DNA of 64,000 bases from Rhabdophis nuchalis (GCA_039707465.1 CM077648.1:74580119-74644118); one strand, 5' to 3'; positions 11,453-24,061 are shown, counted from the stretch's first letter. A program made the numbers and translations. The notes: a model not told the origin generated them from the letters alone.

Positions 11453-12558
11453 CCGTATTTTTCAGAGTATAAGATGCACCGAAGTATAAGACACACCAAG
11501 GTTTTGAAGAGGCAATTTTTTTTAAAAAGTAGGTAGGTAGATAGAGGGAGAGACAGGGAGAGAGAAGGTAGGTAGGCAGATAGAGGGAGGAATACAGTAG
11601 GTAAGCAGGGAGAGAGAATAGGTAGGTAGGTAGATAGAGGGATAGAGAGAGAGAAATATAGTAGATAGGTAGGGAGAGTGGGAGGAGGGAGGGAGGGGTA
11701 GAGAGAGAAAGAAATACAGGAGGTAGTTAGAGGGATAGAGAGAGAGGGAGAAATACAGTAGGTAGGTAGGTAGGTAGAGGGATAGAGAGGGGGGCAGAAA
11801 TACAGTAGGTAGGTAGATAGAGGGATAGAAAGAGAGCGAGAAATATAGTAGGTAGGTAGGTAGAGGGATAGAGAGAGGGGTGGAGAAATACAGTAGGTAG
11901 GTAGGTAGGTAGGTAGAGGTAGAGGAATAGAGAGAGAGAGAGAGAGAAATACAGTAGATAGGTAGGGGGAGAGAGAGAGTAGGTAGGTAGATGTTTCATG
12001 TGCTGGAAAAGGAAATCGCTGACAATCTGCAGCACCTAACTTTGTTCCTGCTGTCACAGCATTTGATCCACGTAATTCCCATCAATGTTAAAGAGCTTTC
12101 CAAAAGGGGGGGGGGGGAAACCTTTTTACGCTCTGTAAACCTCCCCCAAACTGCCTGTTTTTCATGAAAATGGGCCCATTTTTTCCAAATAAACGGCATG
12201 AATAGCCTTGGGGGAAGGGGCTTGCAGAGTGCTCCGGGGGGGGGGGGGGGCAAAAAAGAGCAAAAAAGGCCCGTTTTTTGTGAAAATGGGCCATTTTTGT
12301 CACAAAAATGCATGCATAGCCTTATGGAGGCTTATAGAGTGCTGCTGAGAGCTGGGGGGTTCAAAAAAAACCCCATTGTTTGCCTGTTTCTGCCCTCCCC
12401 AGTCCCCAGGAGGTCTCTGAAAGCCTCCATAAGGGTATATATGGCCATACCCATGGTGAAGGGGTGGGATTTCAGGAGGCCAAAAATGATGTATAAGACT
12501 CAGATTTTCAGCCTTTTTTAGAGGAAAACAGGTGCGTCTTATACTCCAAAAAATACGG
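11453..12558. mobile_element. TA-flanked DNA element carrying a long simple-repeat block, 1.1 kb
   Basis: The ends are CCGTATTTTTCAGAGTATAAG and the complement of CCGTATTTTTTGGAGTATAAG, with TA on both sides, which fits a Tc1/mariner-type insertion. A second end motif (gtataagacacacc) is repeated just inside. About 11520-11990 is a patchwork of TAGG, TAGA, GAGA and GAAATA units. The rest (about 12000-12540) is shared with the copy at 58184-59215, which is in the opposite orientation. Open frames over it are low-complexity artefacts. No transposase is present. Confidence 0.8.
11522..11992. repeat. (TAGG/TAGA/GAGA)n imperfect tandem block
   Basis: A purine-rich block made of blocks of gtaggtag, agatagaggga, gagagaga and gaaatacagtag. 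It lies inside the TA-flanked element and is paralleled by the CT-rich block at 58762-59143 in the opposed copy, so it belongs to the element itself. Confidence 0.9.
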
Positions 12559-12673
12559 TAAGTCAATAAAAATGTATGCATAAGAAAAAAGTTAGCATAT
12601 ACTAACAATCATGGGAACACTAAGCTCAATCACAGAAACAACAACAACCTGTAGTTCCCAAGGGCCTACTATT

Positions 12674-12978
12674 CAGTGGTGGGTTCCATATTCTGTGGCA
12701 ACCGGTATGCTGCAATGGGGCCAGGCACTCACCATGTGCACATGCACAGTGTGTGCATGCATACCCACTGCCTGCGACAGTCCAGCTGCTCAGTGGAGCA
12801 TTGCACAGGCACTGTACGCTCTGTGTGCATGCGCAAATGCTCTAGTCGGCTCAAATAGAGGTAAGGAGAGCGGGTGGGCAGGTGGGCCCTCCGGAGCACT
12901 GTACTGAAACGGTACCTGGTGCTCCCAGCAGGCACCGGTACGCCTGTACCAGGGCATACCGGTCATAACCCACCACTG
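12674..12978. mobile_element. hAT-type non-autonomous element, 305 bp
   Basis: It begins CAGTGGTGGGTTCC and ends aacccaccactg, with perfect 8-bp duplications ctactatt on both sides (12666-12673, 12979-12986). The interior is GC-richer than its surroundings and contains ACCGGTA motifs near each end. The same family and size occur at 23201-23507. No transposase ORF is present. Confidence 0.93.
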
Positions 12979-12986
12979 CTACTATT

Positions 12987-13973
12987 ATATATCTCTGTGA
13001 TCTATGTTCTGCTAAAACCTGATTCTGGTATTTCTTTATCAGAGGCAGGCTACTTAACAACATTAATTCCACAATAATTTATCCACGTTACTTAATAGAC
13101 CTAACACACATTTTTAAGCTCTTGTTGGTTGAGGAAAACATGCATGTAGTATAAATAATTTATTAAAACCATTGATGAAAAGAAATACAGAAAATTTCAC
13201 CATGTTTTCAATTTACTGGGATTTATAAATAAGAACATCATGATGACTGTACAATGTCAAATTTTGTTATGAGAATTTTATATTTCTGGCACCTGGGATA
13301 TTTTTGTTTGCTCATCTGCTGATGCCCCAGGCACATTTAGGATCACACTGTAATAATAGTAAACTCAGTTTCTTCAAGATGTGCTCACGTCAGCACTCTG
13401 GTGAAAATGCAGTGGCGCTTTTCATCTCGCTAATAGAAGTTTTTGGTGCTTTCCAAGCATGCATATTGTCCTATCAATTTCATAGATTTACAGACAGATG
13501 AGATACTAGAAGTCTATGAAGTCATGGCCCCATAGAAGCCTGGTTTGGAGGAGGAGGAGGAAGAGTTGTAACCGGGGCCATCTGACAGGGATGGCATGTC
13601 TCCCTTGGCATGTTTGGAGAGGCTGAAGACAATGCTGTCCCAGGCCCCTCAGGCATTGGGGGAGGTGGCTGACCTGATGAAGAGTTGCCTGCCCTCACAG
13701 ACACAGGGGACAATCAGCTGTGACAGATATTGATAGGCAGCAGAACCCCTCTGATGAGGAACCTCTGATTCCTTCATTCAAACCAAGGACAGAGTGAGCA
13801 GAGCATAGCAAGCTCAGAGAAGGGCTGTGAAGCTGCTTGGGGGAAGGTCATCCCACCCCTCCACATAAGGAACACCTGGAGTGAAGTGATTTAAGGAGAA
13901 GCCATGGGGAGTTCCTTTGCCAGGAACAATTGTTTGTTTTGGCTTATACTCCTCTGGCTTTGACTCGTGCCTT
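12987..13973. other. Mostly unique AT-rich DNA, then unclassified GC-richer repeat-like stretch
   Basis: Positions 12987-13500 show nothing recognisable. From about 13520 to 13970 the base composition changes (ggaggaggagg, gcctggtttgg, tgactcgtgcc). The stretch might be part of an LTR or other retroelement into which the following LINE was inserted, but I could not find ends. I leave it unclassified. Confidence 0.4.
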
Positions 13974-15419
13974 TTAATTTAATTTAATTTAATTTATTTA
14001 GATTTATAGGACCACCCCTCTCCATCGAAATGGACTCAGGGCGGTGCACAGGAAATTAAAATTGATAAATAACAATAAATACAGAAGAATTAAGAATAAA
14101 TTAAACTAAAAGCCTGTGCTAAAAATCCCAATTAAAATTCTAAAATACATTTACTCATTGGCTAAGCTAGGCCGGCTTGATGGAACAGATAAGTCTTAAG
14201 TGAGCGGCGAAAGAGGGGAAGGTCTGTGATGATCCGAAGTTCAGGGGATAGGTCGTTCCAGAGGGATGGCCCAGCCACTGAGAAGGCCCTCCCCCTGGGC
14301 ACCGCTAGCCGGCATTGGCTGACGAATGGTACCCTGAGGAGGCCCTCCCTATGGGAGTGGATCAGACGGAGGGAGGTATGCGGCTGGAGACGGTCCCGCA
14401 AATAACTAGGCCCCGTGCCATGCAGCGATTTAAAGATGGTAACAAGCACCTTGAAGCACACCCAGAAGGCCACCGGCAGCCAGTGCAGATCGCGCAGGAG
14501 AGGTGTTACATGGGAGCTTCGAGATGTCCCAGGATCCCCCGCACGGCCGCATTCTGTACTAGCTGGAGCCTCTGGATGCACCTCAAGGGGAGCCCCATGT
14601 AGAGAGCGTTACAGTATTCTAGGCGGGACGTAACGAGCGCTTGAGTGACTGTGCGGAGGGCGTCCCGGTCAAGAAAGGGGCGCAACTGGCGTACCAGGCG
14701 TACCTGGTAGAAAGCCCCCCTGGTCACGGCCGCCACCTGGTCATCCAGGGACAGCCACGAATCCAGGAGGACACCCAAGTTGCGGGCCCTTTCCACGGGG
14801 GCCAGTTGTTCGCCCCCGATGACCAGCGATGGAATCAGCTGGCCATGCCGGGGCGCCGGAAGCCACAGTCACTCGGTCTTGGACGGGTTGAGCCGAAGTT
14901 TGTTGCGTCCCATCCAGACCCGCACGGCTTCCAGGCACTGGGACATCACCTCGACGGCATCGTTGGGGTGGTTGGGGGTAGATATGTACAGCTGAGTGTC
15001 ATCAGCATACTGATGGTACTCTACCCCACAACCACGGATGATCTCACCCAGCGGCTTCATATAGATGTTAAACAGGAGGGGTGAGAGGACCGACCCCTGA
15101 GGCACCCCACAAGTGAGTGGTCTCGAGGTCGACCTCTGCCCTCCTGTCAGTACAAATTGCGACCGACCGGAGAGGTAGGAGGAGAACCACTGTAAAACAG
15201 TTCTCCCCAGTCCCAACCCCTCCAGTCGGTGCAATAGGATACCATGGTTGATGGTATCGAAAGCCGCTGAGAGATCTAACAGGACCAGGATAGAGGAAGA
15301 ACCCCCATCTCTGGCCCTCCAGAGATCATCCACCAACACGACCAATGCCGTCTTGGTGCTGTGCCCAGGCCGGAACCCGGACTGGCGCGGGTCTAAATAA
15401 GCAGTTTCCTCCAGGTGCC
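13974..15419 (-). mobile_element. CR1/L2-type LINE, 5'-truncated, minus strand
   Basis: Read on the minus strand, it starts within the RT domain (DPRQSGF) and continues through RT motif A ([15 protein letters not shown]), motif B (GVPQGSVLSPLLFNIYM) and motif C (YADDTQLY) in the frame 15345-14869. The post-RT region (14796-14506 and 14581-14162) follows in two further frames. The 3' hairpin and a (TTTAA)n tail end at about 13974. At least two frame breaks lie between these parts. The APE domain and 5' UTR are absent. Confidence 0.92.
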
Positions 15420-15446
15420 AAGAGAATTGCTGTGCCTGTTGGACCC

Positions 15447-15778
15447 TAAAGAAGACTGAGCGCTTGGACTGAAGGAGATCAAATCAGCCTATCCTAAAGG
15501 AAATCAACCCTGTCTGTCCTTTGGAAAGACAGAACATGAAAATGAAACTCTTAATACATTGGGCACCTAATGAGAAGAGAGGACTCATTAGGAAAGATTG
15601 AAGGCAAAAGGAGAAGGGAACAGCAGAGAGTGAGATGCTTAGATAGGGTCATCGATGCAATGAATATGAATTTGAGAAAACGCTGGAAGATAGTGGAGTG
15701 GGGGTGGGGGGCTGGTGTGCTATGATCCATAGGGTCACAAAGAGTTGCACATAACTTAGCAACTAAATAACAACACAG
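15447..15778 (+). mobile_element. BovB (RTE-clade) LINE 3' end
   Basis: The sequence follows the familiar BovB 3' terminus step by step: aaggagatcaaatcag.., gaaatcaaccctg, gggcacctaatgagaagag, gactcattaggaaagattgaaggc, ggagaagggaacagcag, tgagatgcttagatagg, gtgctatgatccatagggtc, acaaagagttgcacataac and ttagcaactaaataacaaca. This region is shared between BovB in ruminants and squamates and is also the source of some SINE tails. Only the end of pol plus 3' UTR is present. It lies directly downstream of the truncated LINE boundary at 15419. Confidence 0.85.
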
Positions 15779-16062
15779 GTTGAGAAAACACAAATGATTA
15801 TGATGAAATGTTTAGAATGGTAACCTCCATATAATATGACAATTATTGAAACCTTTCTTGGTCCATAGTAATCATGCATGTTTTCATTCATAAATCAGTT
15901 CAATTTCATGTTAAAATTCCAATATTTAAACACCATATGAAAATAGTACAACATAAATCTGAATGTTGACATTATTATTTATTTTAAAATATTTTTTTAA
16001 AATAGTTTTGGGACATAACTTGAAAATATAATTTTCTTCATGGATAGCGATGTAAGGAAGAG

Positions 16063-16119
16063 AAGGAAGGAAGGAAGGAAGGAAGGAAGGAAGGAAGGAA
16101 GGAAGGAAGGAAGGAAGGA
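16063..16119 (+). repeat. (GGAA)n microsatellite
   Basis: About 14 near-perfect GGAA units (ggaaggaagg...). Confidence 0.95.
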
Positions 16120-16508
16120 GCACAGCTAAAATTTACTTTTCAAATACAGCAGTTGTCTTAGCACTTCATACTAAGAACTCCTAGGATATAATTTTTTTTA
16201 AAAATCAATGGCATTTTTTTTGCTTAGGAATGCTGCATACATCATTTAGTTTTTTGTTTGTATTGTAAGAAGAAAACCAATTTAAGATCTTGAAATTCAA
16301 AGCACTATTTTTCTGCTGTCTTATATTAATTGCACATTCTGATGTACAGTATATTTTACATTTAAAGCAATGCACAACATGTTGAAAACTAAGGCTGGAG
16401 GAGGGAAAAACTTCATTGCAATTTCCTAAGTTTGCATTCCTTGGAAAAAGCCTTCAGTTTTTCCACATTCAAAGTGCTTTAAAGTGTCTTCTGAATTTAT
16501 CTTTACTA

Positions 16509-18222
16509 TATGTTTATTGGACCCGTGCCCCTCTTGGCTTGTACGGGCATCCTGGGAGGTGACACGAGGCTGGCTCCAGGGTATTGTGAATTCATCTCTG
16601 AGTGAGGGGTACTTGCCTACCGTCTTGAAAGAGGCGGTGGTGAGGGCCCTCCTCAAGAAGCCATCCCTGGACCCGGCATTATTAGAGAACTATCATCCCG
16701 TCTCCAACCTTCACTTTTTAGTGAAGGTTGTTGAGAGTGTGGTGGCCCAACAGTTTCCTCAACACCTGGAGGAAGTTGATTATCTAGACCCGCGCCAGTC
16801 CGGCTTCTGGCCCAGTCACAGCACCGAGACGGCATTGGTCGCGTTGGTGGATGATCTCTGGAGGGCACGGGATAGAGGTTGTTCCTCTATCCTGGTCCTA
16901 TTAGACCTCTCAGCGGCTTTTGATACCATCGACCATGGTATCTTATTGCACCGATTGGGGGGGTTGGGGCTGAGAGGCACCGTTTTACGGTGGTTCTTGT
17001 CCTACCTCTCTGGTCGGTCGCAATGGGTGTTGGCAGGAGGGCAGAGGTCGTCCCTGAGGTCCCTCACATGTGGGGTTCCTCAGGGGTCGGTCCTCTTGCC
17101 ACTTCTGTACAACACCTACATGAAGCCGCTGGGCGAGATCATCCGTGGTTTTGGGGTGGAATACCATCTGTATGCTGATGACACCCAGCTGTACATATCC
17201 ACCCCAAGCCACCCCAATGATGCTGTCGAGGTGATGTCCCAGTGTTTGGAGGCCGTATGGGTCTGGATGGGTAGTAACAAACTCAAACTCAACCCATCCA
17301 AGACCGAGTGGCTGTGATTTCCGGCACCCCGGTTCAGCCAGATAAGTCCAACACTGGCCATTGGGGGCGAACAACTGGCCCCCGTGGAGAGGGCGCGCAA
17401 CTTGGGCGTCCTCCTGGATTCCCGGCTGTCCATGGAGGACCATGTGGCAGCCGTGGCCAGGGGGGCGTTCTATCAGGTTCACCTGATATGCCAGTTGCGC
17501 CCCTTACTGGACCGGGGGGTCCTTTGCACAGTCACTCAAGCGCTTGTGACATCCCGGCTGAATTACTGTAACGCTCTCTACATGGGGCTCCCCTTGAGGT
17601 GCACTCGAAGGCTACAGTTAGTGCAGAATGCGGCCGCGCGGGTGGTTATGGGTGCCTCAAGGCAAGCCCATGTAACACCTCTCCTGCGCGAGCTGCACTG
17701 GCTGCCTGTGGCCTTTCGAGTGCGCTTCAAGGTGTTGACCACCATCTTTAAATCGCTCCATGGCTCGGGGCCTAGCTATATACGAGACCGCCTCCTGCCC
17801 CATACATCCCTTCGTCCAGTCCGCTCCCACAGAGTGGGTCTTCTCTGGGTGCCGTCGGCTGGGCAATGCCGGTTGGCGACACCCAGGGGAAGGGCCTTCT
17901 CTGTGGCGGGCCCGGCCCTCTGGAACGACCTACCCCCCCGACCTTCGCACTACCTCGGACCTCCGCCTCTTCCGCCAACGTCTTAAGATGCATTTATTCC
18001 AACAAGCCGGCCTAGGATAGCCCCCCGTTCTGACTTTTATACATAAATTATAATTTGGTAGGTTTTTAATATGGGTTTTAGCACGGGTAAATAATTTAGT
18101 ATATTTTAATGTTGTATATTGTATTTATTGTGGTTTTTAAATAATGCCTGTGCGCCGCCCTGGGTCCTAACAAGGAGAAGGGCGGGGTATAAATTTGAAG
18201 AAATAAAAATAAATAAATAAAT
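16509..18222 (+). mobile_element. CR1/L2-type LINE, 5'-truncated, plus strand
   Basis: Homology to the long copy at 25128-28311 begins at atgtttattggacccgtg. The frame 16509-17317 contains RT motif A ([15 protein letters not shown]), motif B (GVPQGSVLLPLLYNTYM) and motif C (YADDTQLY). It ends at a TGA (about 17315) where the other copies have TGG. The same frame reopens at 17384-17986 with the post-RT region (LQLVQNAAARVVMG, ELHWLPVAFRVRF). A C-tract near 17932 shifts the frame close to the end. The 3' hairpin and an AAATAAATA tail close the element. It lacks the APE domain. Confidence 0.93.
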
Positions 18223-18623
18223 ATATTTAAGCTTTATGGTTGGAGATACTTTGAAGTGCTGTTATTATTCTATTATTGTTCCCTTACACATCTTTCAATC
18301 ACTGATCTTCAATTCTTTCGATTCTGAAAAGATATGGAAATATTAAATGAAGCATATGAAATAGGGAGGCTACAGTGACCTGGAGAAGTTGTGGTTCATT
18401 GAAACACAGGACATTCCTACACCTACATAACTTTGGTCACCTTGGATTCATTCAGGGTTAGGGTATGAATACCACAGTGGTAAATTTTGTCCTGCATGGT
18501 GCTACTGGACATGAAATTGTGTTAATGTTGCTACAGTGTCCATATGATTGTACTATTAGCTGCAAATCATCATTCTATATTTCCAGAACATTTCCAGTGT
18601 TCTGGAATGCAGAATGGTGCGTC
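18223..18623. other. AT-rich DNA without recognisable genes
   Basis: Nothing beyond short chance open frames is seen. Confidence 0.55.
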
Positions 18624-18631
18624 TTATAGAC

Positions 18632-19670
18632 CAGGGGTCCCCAACCCCCGGTCCGCGGACCGGTGCCGGTCCGCGGCTTCATAAGAACCGGGCCGCAGGG
18701 CCGGAGAGGAGGAGGAGGGAGCAGCCCCCTGGGCAGAGGATGGCCGAGAGCGCCTTCAACAGCTCCTTCCGACGGGGTGACGGCGCACTTTCTGGGGCTT
18801 CCCGGAGGGGCCAGCATGTCAGTGAGGAGGTTATGGCTGCCTCATCCCGGGCGGGTGGGCGGAGGACCCGAGCTGCGGCTACCTTAAGCACTATCCGGGC
18901 GCGCACGCCCACCTCTCTTCCAGCCGCGTGTGGCGCCCGGATGGCCTCGGCGACACTTAAGGTAGCAGCAGCTCGGGTCATCCGTCCGCTCGCTTGCCCG
19001 TTGCGGGATAACCTCCCCTCTGCTGCTTGGGGGGGGAGGGAGGGAGAGAATGACAGACACACAGAGCGACAGACTTAGAGAGACATAAATAGAGAGAGAG
19101 AGGGAGAGAGGTAATCACACACACACACACAGAGTGACAGAGGTGGGTGGAGGGAGGAGAGCGACAGATACAGAGAGAGAGAGAGAGAGAGAGAAACAGA
19201 GAAAGAGAAAGAAAGAAAAATAGAAAAAGATGAACGGTGGGAGGGAGGGAGTGAAGGAAAGAAGGGGGAGGGAGGAGGAAGGGAGGGGTGAAAGAAGGAA
19301 GAGGGTAGGAGGGAGGGAAGGAAGGAAGGAAAGGAATGGAGGGTAGGAGGGAGGGAAGGAAGGAAGGAAAGGGATGGAGGGTAGGAGGGAGGGAAGGAAG
19401 GAAGGGAAGAAGGGGGAGGGAGGGAGGCAATGGAAGGAAGGAAGGAAGGAAGGAAAGGAAATAATCTATTTTCCTATTTCCTTCCACCTCAAGCTACCTT
19501 TTAGGTTAACCAGGTTAAAGATCTATTTAAAGATCTATTTAAAGATCCCCCCCCCCGCATGCGCATGCGCCGCCTGTTCCCCCTCCCCTCCTCCTCCTCT
19601 AGGCCAGCCGGTCCGCAGAATTTTTTTAAAAATGAAACCGGTCCCTGGGGCAAAAAAGGTTGGGGACCCG
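18632..19670. mobile_element. hAT-Charlie (MER1-like) non-autonomous element, 1.04 kb
   Basis: It starts CAGGGGTCCCCAACCCCCGG and ends with ggtccctggggcaaaaaagg and ttggggacccg. The 8-bp duplication ttatagac flanks both ends (18624-18631, 19671-19678). These ends closely resemble those of the mammalian MER1/Charlie group. The left part is GC-rich with CpG. About 19030-19460 is a G/A-rich block (gaga, cacaca, ggaagg). Open frames in both strands reflect this composition only, and no transposase was found. Confidence 0.9.
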
Positions 19671-19678
19671 TTATAGAC

Positions 19679-22321
19679 CATGAATCTAGATGCTGATCTA
19701 TTTGAGTATGGTGTTTTTTGCTGGTGCAGAATAGCCTCTTTGCCAGTTAATATTTACAGGAAGGTTTCACTTACTGCATCAGTGCTTTCACTCTGTTTCA
19801 AGCATGTTTTTCTATGCACAGAAATAAGCTTTGCTCTTTGGAAAACTAATCAGTAAACCTGGAACTCTTTAGTGTTGACATGACTCACAGCAACTGAACT
19901 GTCACAGTGCATTTAAATTCTGTTTGATTTCCTTACCTAGAAAGTCTTAAAAGCTAATTGCCCCAGAATGTTTTTGTCTTTCTGTTGCAAAGGAAGACAG
20001 GATTGTTTAGAAGGCTGCGAGGAGAAGAGATACAAGAAACTGATGCATATTGGTTGTTACAGAGAAGCATGTCAAAAAAAAATACTGATCATCCCAGATA
20101 GCATTTAGGATGGGAATAAGTGAAATATCATTCAACTCCCATTTGCCTAGAGCAGGAATTTCCTTTTCTCTTCTTTGGTGTAAATTGGAGACAACAGGGA
20201 AAACACAACATTCCCCCTATTGCAGAATAGAGACAAACATATAAGCTAATCAACAAATAACCTGAAGCATCTGGGCATTGTAGGACCAATATAGGTCATG
20301 TTTTGGTTAGAGGAGCATCTGTATCTGCAGACTTCTAACTATCTCTGACAGTAGTGATAAGCAAGAATAGGTTTAGCAAAAGATATAAGCACCCTTTTGA
20401 AATCAGCGGATGATTTCCTCCTATTCCTGAGCTAATTAAAGGAAACTCATATAAATGGAGACCATAAGATGTCATCAGAATTCCTTTGGAACTAAAACAC
20501 ATCCAATTTTATTCATTTTATTTCCCATGTAACCACTTCATTTATTTATAGTTGCACCTTCTGTTTTTTATTTTAATGGTTGAATAAGCATTTTAAAGTT
20601 GAGGTGGGTCACAGCAGCTGTTAAATTGCAGAAGTTCTCTAATGGCAATAATTTGCAAACAGGTAAAATAGCAAATTATCAGAAGAGTGTTAAAAATAGA
20701 GATAGGATGAATGCAGTACCAAATAAAAACATTTTAAGTTATTTATGTGTGCAAAATTGCTGCGTGTGTATGTGTGTGTGTGAGAGAGAGAGAGAGAGCA
20801 CTATCAAAAGTTCTGAGACAAACTAGGTTTATTATACCCATGTAATATAAGATTACACCCAGATCGACTTAAGTACAATTAATTTCAGAGCATCAGTGCT
20901 AATTATGAATAAATTCTGTGTCCAAACCAATATAATGGTATTCCCATTGCACTTGTCTATAATTCCTTAAAGTAGCTGCATCTTTCCCCATGTTGTGATG
21001 CCTGTTCTCTGCAGTTGGAAAATCCCAGGAAAAATCATGTTGGGTCTTATAATCTTAGAAACAAGTCAAATGCCTCTGTACAACCTTGCTTTTTAATTTT
21101 TGCAATGATGAATGTATCTATGTTTATCTATATCTACTGTGTATGTGTGTGAGTGTGTGTATACACACACACACACATACATATCCACACATATATAGTG
21201 CATATGTAGTCACAAATGCTCACACACAACACACACACACACAGTTCTATTTAGTAATCAGAATATACCATATTTCTCTCTTCTCTTTATTTTTGAACAA
21301 TTATGCAACAACACATTCTGCCTATCAATATCATTGAACCTTCTCATTTTCTAAATTCTCAGCTTTTTAAAGACATCTTGGCCAACCTGTTACCATCCAG
21401 AATTTTAGACCATACCTCCCAGAATTACCAGACAGCATAGCACGACCTTTGGATATTCTGGTCAGGGTTTTGGGAACTATAACCCAACCTCAGCAAAGGA
21501 GACCTTGCCCACATAACTGAATTGTATTCTGTTGCCATCTGCTGGTGATCAGGATGACAGATGCATCTGCATATTTATTTCAAAGCCTGGAAAAGCCCCA
21601 TGTTCCTCGAGTACTTCAAATTTTTGAACACTCTTATTCTTTTGAAAACGTATGTTTTTAAAGCAACAGATAGAACAAAAACACTGTAATACAATTTTTT
21701 TGTAGTTTAAAATAAACATGTTTTTAATTTTAAAAAAATTATTGGAAATATTGAATGTATTCATTTGATAATATCACAGCTGTGTAATTATCCTACTAAA
21801 CCACCAAATTTTTGTGACCAAATGGACTAAATATTGTGAAATGGAATGATTGGCAATTATAATATGAAATACAGCTTGAATGAAAGGGTATTTTCTGAGC
21901 TAATATAATCTGAATGTATCGCTTCATCATCTAAACAGAAGGCAATTTTTTGCATATTGAATCAGTATGAAATTATATTCTCAGGAATGATGGCTTGTGA
22001 GGGGAAAATGCAGTTGGGAGGTAAGAAACTTGAAGATCTCCAGAACTAATGTGTAGGATCTCTCACCATTCATTATGACTTTGATTTTATAGTTCAGCAA
22101 AATCTGGAGGCTGGAAGTCCACTTGCTCCTCCCTTTTATTTGAGTCTGTGTAATTTTATTTGAGTCTGTCTCATCTCACAGAATGGTTTGGCTCAAATGC
22201 AATAGTATTTTGCAGTTTCTAGTTAATAGATAGACATTTGACTATAACATTTCAAGGTAGTTTTCTTTTATATATAAGAAAATATTGAAAGTATCCCAAG
22301 CCAATTTCATAGTGTTCACTA
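19679..22321. other. AT-rich DNA with dinucleotide repeats
   Basis: There is no gene or transposon end that I can support. It includes a (TG)n(AG)n tract at 20765-20799 and (TG)n/(CA)n tracts at 21139-21176 and 21221-21243, all simple-sequence DNA. Confidence 0.6.
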
Positions 22322-22694
22322 TCTCTCTATATAAAACTGGCTATGCGTGAGTATGTTTCAGCATAACTCTCAAGAAATTTCAACCAAACTTGGAACACAG
22401 ATGACTTACTCTCTGGAAACAAATACTGTAAGGGTAAGACATCCCTAAAATCCTTTGGGTGTTTGTGTGTTCTGTTAAGATACAGCTTGTCGTGCCTTAA
22501 AATGGCTTCTACTATACTGCCGTAAAATGGATTCTACTGTGAAGCGTAGTGGAATTGCCATGGCAACGGCTTCACAGTACTCCACAAGGGGGCTCCCTCT
22601 GGTAAGGGGGAAAATCCGAACTTAGAAATTATGTTTGGTCCAGACATTTCCTCCCTATAAATAAATACCCGGACAACGCTTCGTTATTGGCTAG
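22322..22694 (+). mobile_element. Helitron-like non-autonomous element
   Basis: The 5' end reads TCTCTCTATATAAAACTGGC, the TC-start followed by a ctatata motif known from vertebrate Helitrons. The interior has aaatttcaaccaaacttgg and aaataaatacccggacaacg, and the 3' end is ggCTAG followed by T. The element lies between an A and a T, as expected for Helitron insertion. The 3' sub-terminal stem (aacgcttcgtt) is weak. No Rep/helicase is encoded. The exact left end could be 2-4 bases off. Confidence 0.7.
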
Positions 22695-23200
22695 TTCTCT
22701 ATATAGCTTGTTTAAATCAGGGTGTGGAATCTATACCATTGTCTTCTGATACCAGGGCATAAAGGGAGCACCAAGTCCCAACTTTAAACCACATTTGTTA
22801 TAGTTTTAAAAAGTGAGAGACAAAAGGACCTTTTAAATATACGAGAGGCCCTGCCCTCTCATTATCTCATGCTTAAGAATGTTTCCCCTAATTTCATATT
22901 ACAATGGTGTAAACAATAATGTGTGATTCATTTCAGAATTACATGTAGAACATGATGAACTATTTTCTGATGATATTCTACTTTACAAAGCTCATAATCA
23001 TCAGTGATCCGGATACAGAAAAGGATAAGGAAAACAAATTCAATGTGACACTTTTTGTTCCAGAAGCCAACTTTAATAAAGCAATGGGATTATAACTGAT
23101 CTAATTATACAGGACTCTGTTCTTGAATTTTCAATTATTTTTATTGCTACCTATTATTTTCTTTTCCTATCTATACTTATTTCATAGATTACAAATACAT

Positions 23201-23507
23201 CAGTTGTGTGAGTTCCAGACCCTGGCCCAGCCGGTACGCTGCGTATGGGGCTGGGCGTCATACGCAGGACAGGCATACACGCTGCGCGCAAATGCATACA
23301 CCACCACCCTGTGACACCCAGCTGCCCGGCGGAGGTCACGCAGATGCCGCACACTGTGTGCATGTGCACAGTGGACTGGTTGCAGTATTAAACAGCCATA
23401 GAATGCGGGTGGGTGGGCCAAACGAGCCACTGTACCGGTAGAGTGGCCGCTTCTCCTGGTTACTCCCAGTATGGCCGCAACATCAGGCCGCCTGGAACCC
23501 ACCACTG
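23201..23507. mobile_element. hAT-type non-autonomous element, 307 bp
   Basis: It starts CAGTTGTGTGAGTTCC (diverged from CAGTGGTGGGTTCC) and ends ggaacccaccactg. The flanks aaatacat / gaatacac agree at 6 of 8 positions, so this copy is older than the one at 12674-12978. Size and ccggta(c/g) motifs match that copy. Confidence 0.8.
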
Positions 23508-23926
23508 GAATACACTGATTGTGACTATTTCTTGTTGCTAAGGGTTGTATGATGAGTGGAGTTTTACAATGTATAGTTTTGTGGTATTAAATGATACTTT
23601 AAAGTTAGTTTAATTAAATAAAACTGGTATTATGTTTAGACCATGTTCATAGACAGTTGTGTTATTTTAAACTATTGTTTAAAATAGAAAAGTAGAATAT
23701 ACATTGTTAATGAAATAATGACACTACAGAATCCATCTTACTATTGTTACTGTCAAGATCATACCATATATGTGATGACCAAACAATATGCTTTTCCATG
23801 ATGTCACTGTTCTAATGTTTGGTATGATATACTTACTGGGAATGGTGGTAATTCTATGTCCTGCATAATAAAGAAAACAGTTGTTTTCCTTGGTAGTCTC
23901 CATTAATCAAAGTTTAGCTTTTAAAT

Positions 23927-24061
23927 CAGAGGTTCCCAAACTTGGCAACTTTAAGACTTGTGGACTTCAACTCACAGAATTCTCCAGCCAGCAGAGCTGG
24001 CTGGAGAATTCTGGGAGTTGAAGTCCACAAGTCTTAAAGTTGCCAAGTTTGGGAACCTCTG
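23927..24061. mobile_element. Palindromic hAT-type MITE, 135 bp
   Basis: An almost perfect palindrome with ends CAGAGGTTCCCAAAC and a core at cagccagcagagctggctg. The perfect 8-bp duplication ttttaaat lies on both sides. This is the 'cttgtggacttcaactc' variant rather than the 'ctgaaggacttcagctc' variant seen in most other copies. Confidence 0.93.

Noticed and set aside
11446..12057. 203-codon Ser/Leu/Tyr-rich open frame
   Set aside because: Translation of a simple-repeat block inside a DNA element.
14641..15084. Plus-strand open frames across the minus-strand LINE
   Set aside because: Antisense shadows of the LINE pol. The same holds for minus-strand frames opposite the LINEs at 16.5-18, 25-28 and 35-38 kb.
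18978..19487. 169-codon Pro/Ser/Phe-rich open frame
   Set aside because: Translation of the G/A-rich block in the MER1-like hAT element.
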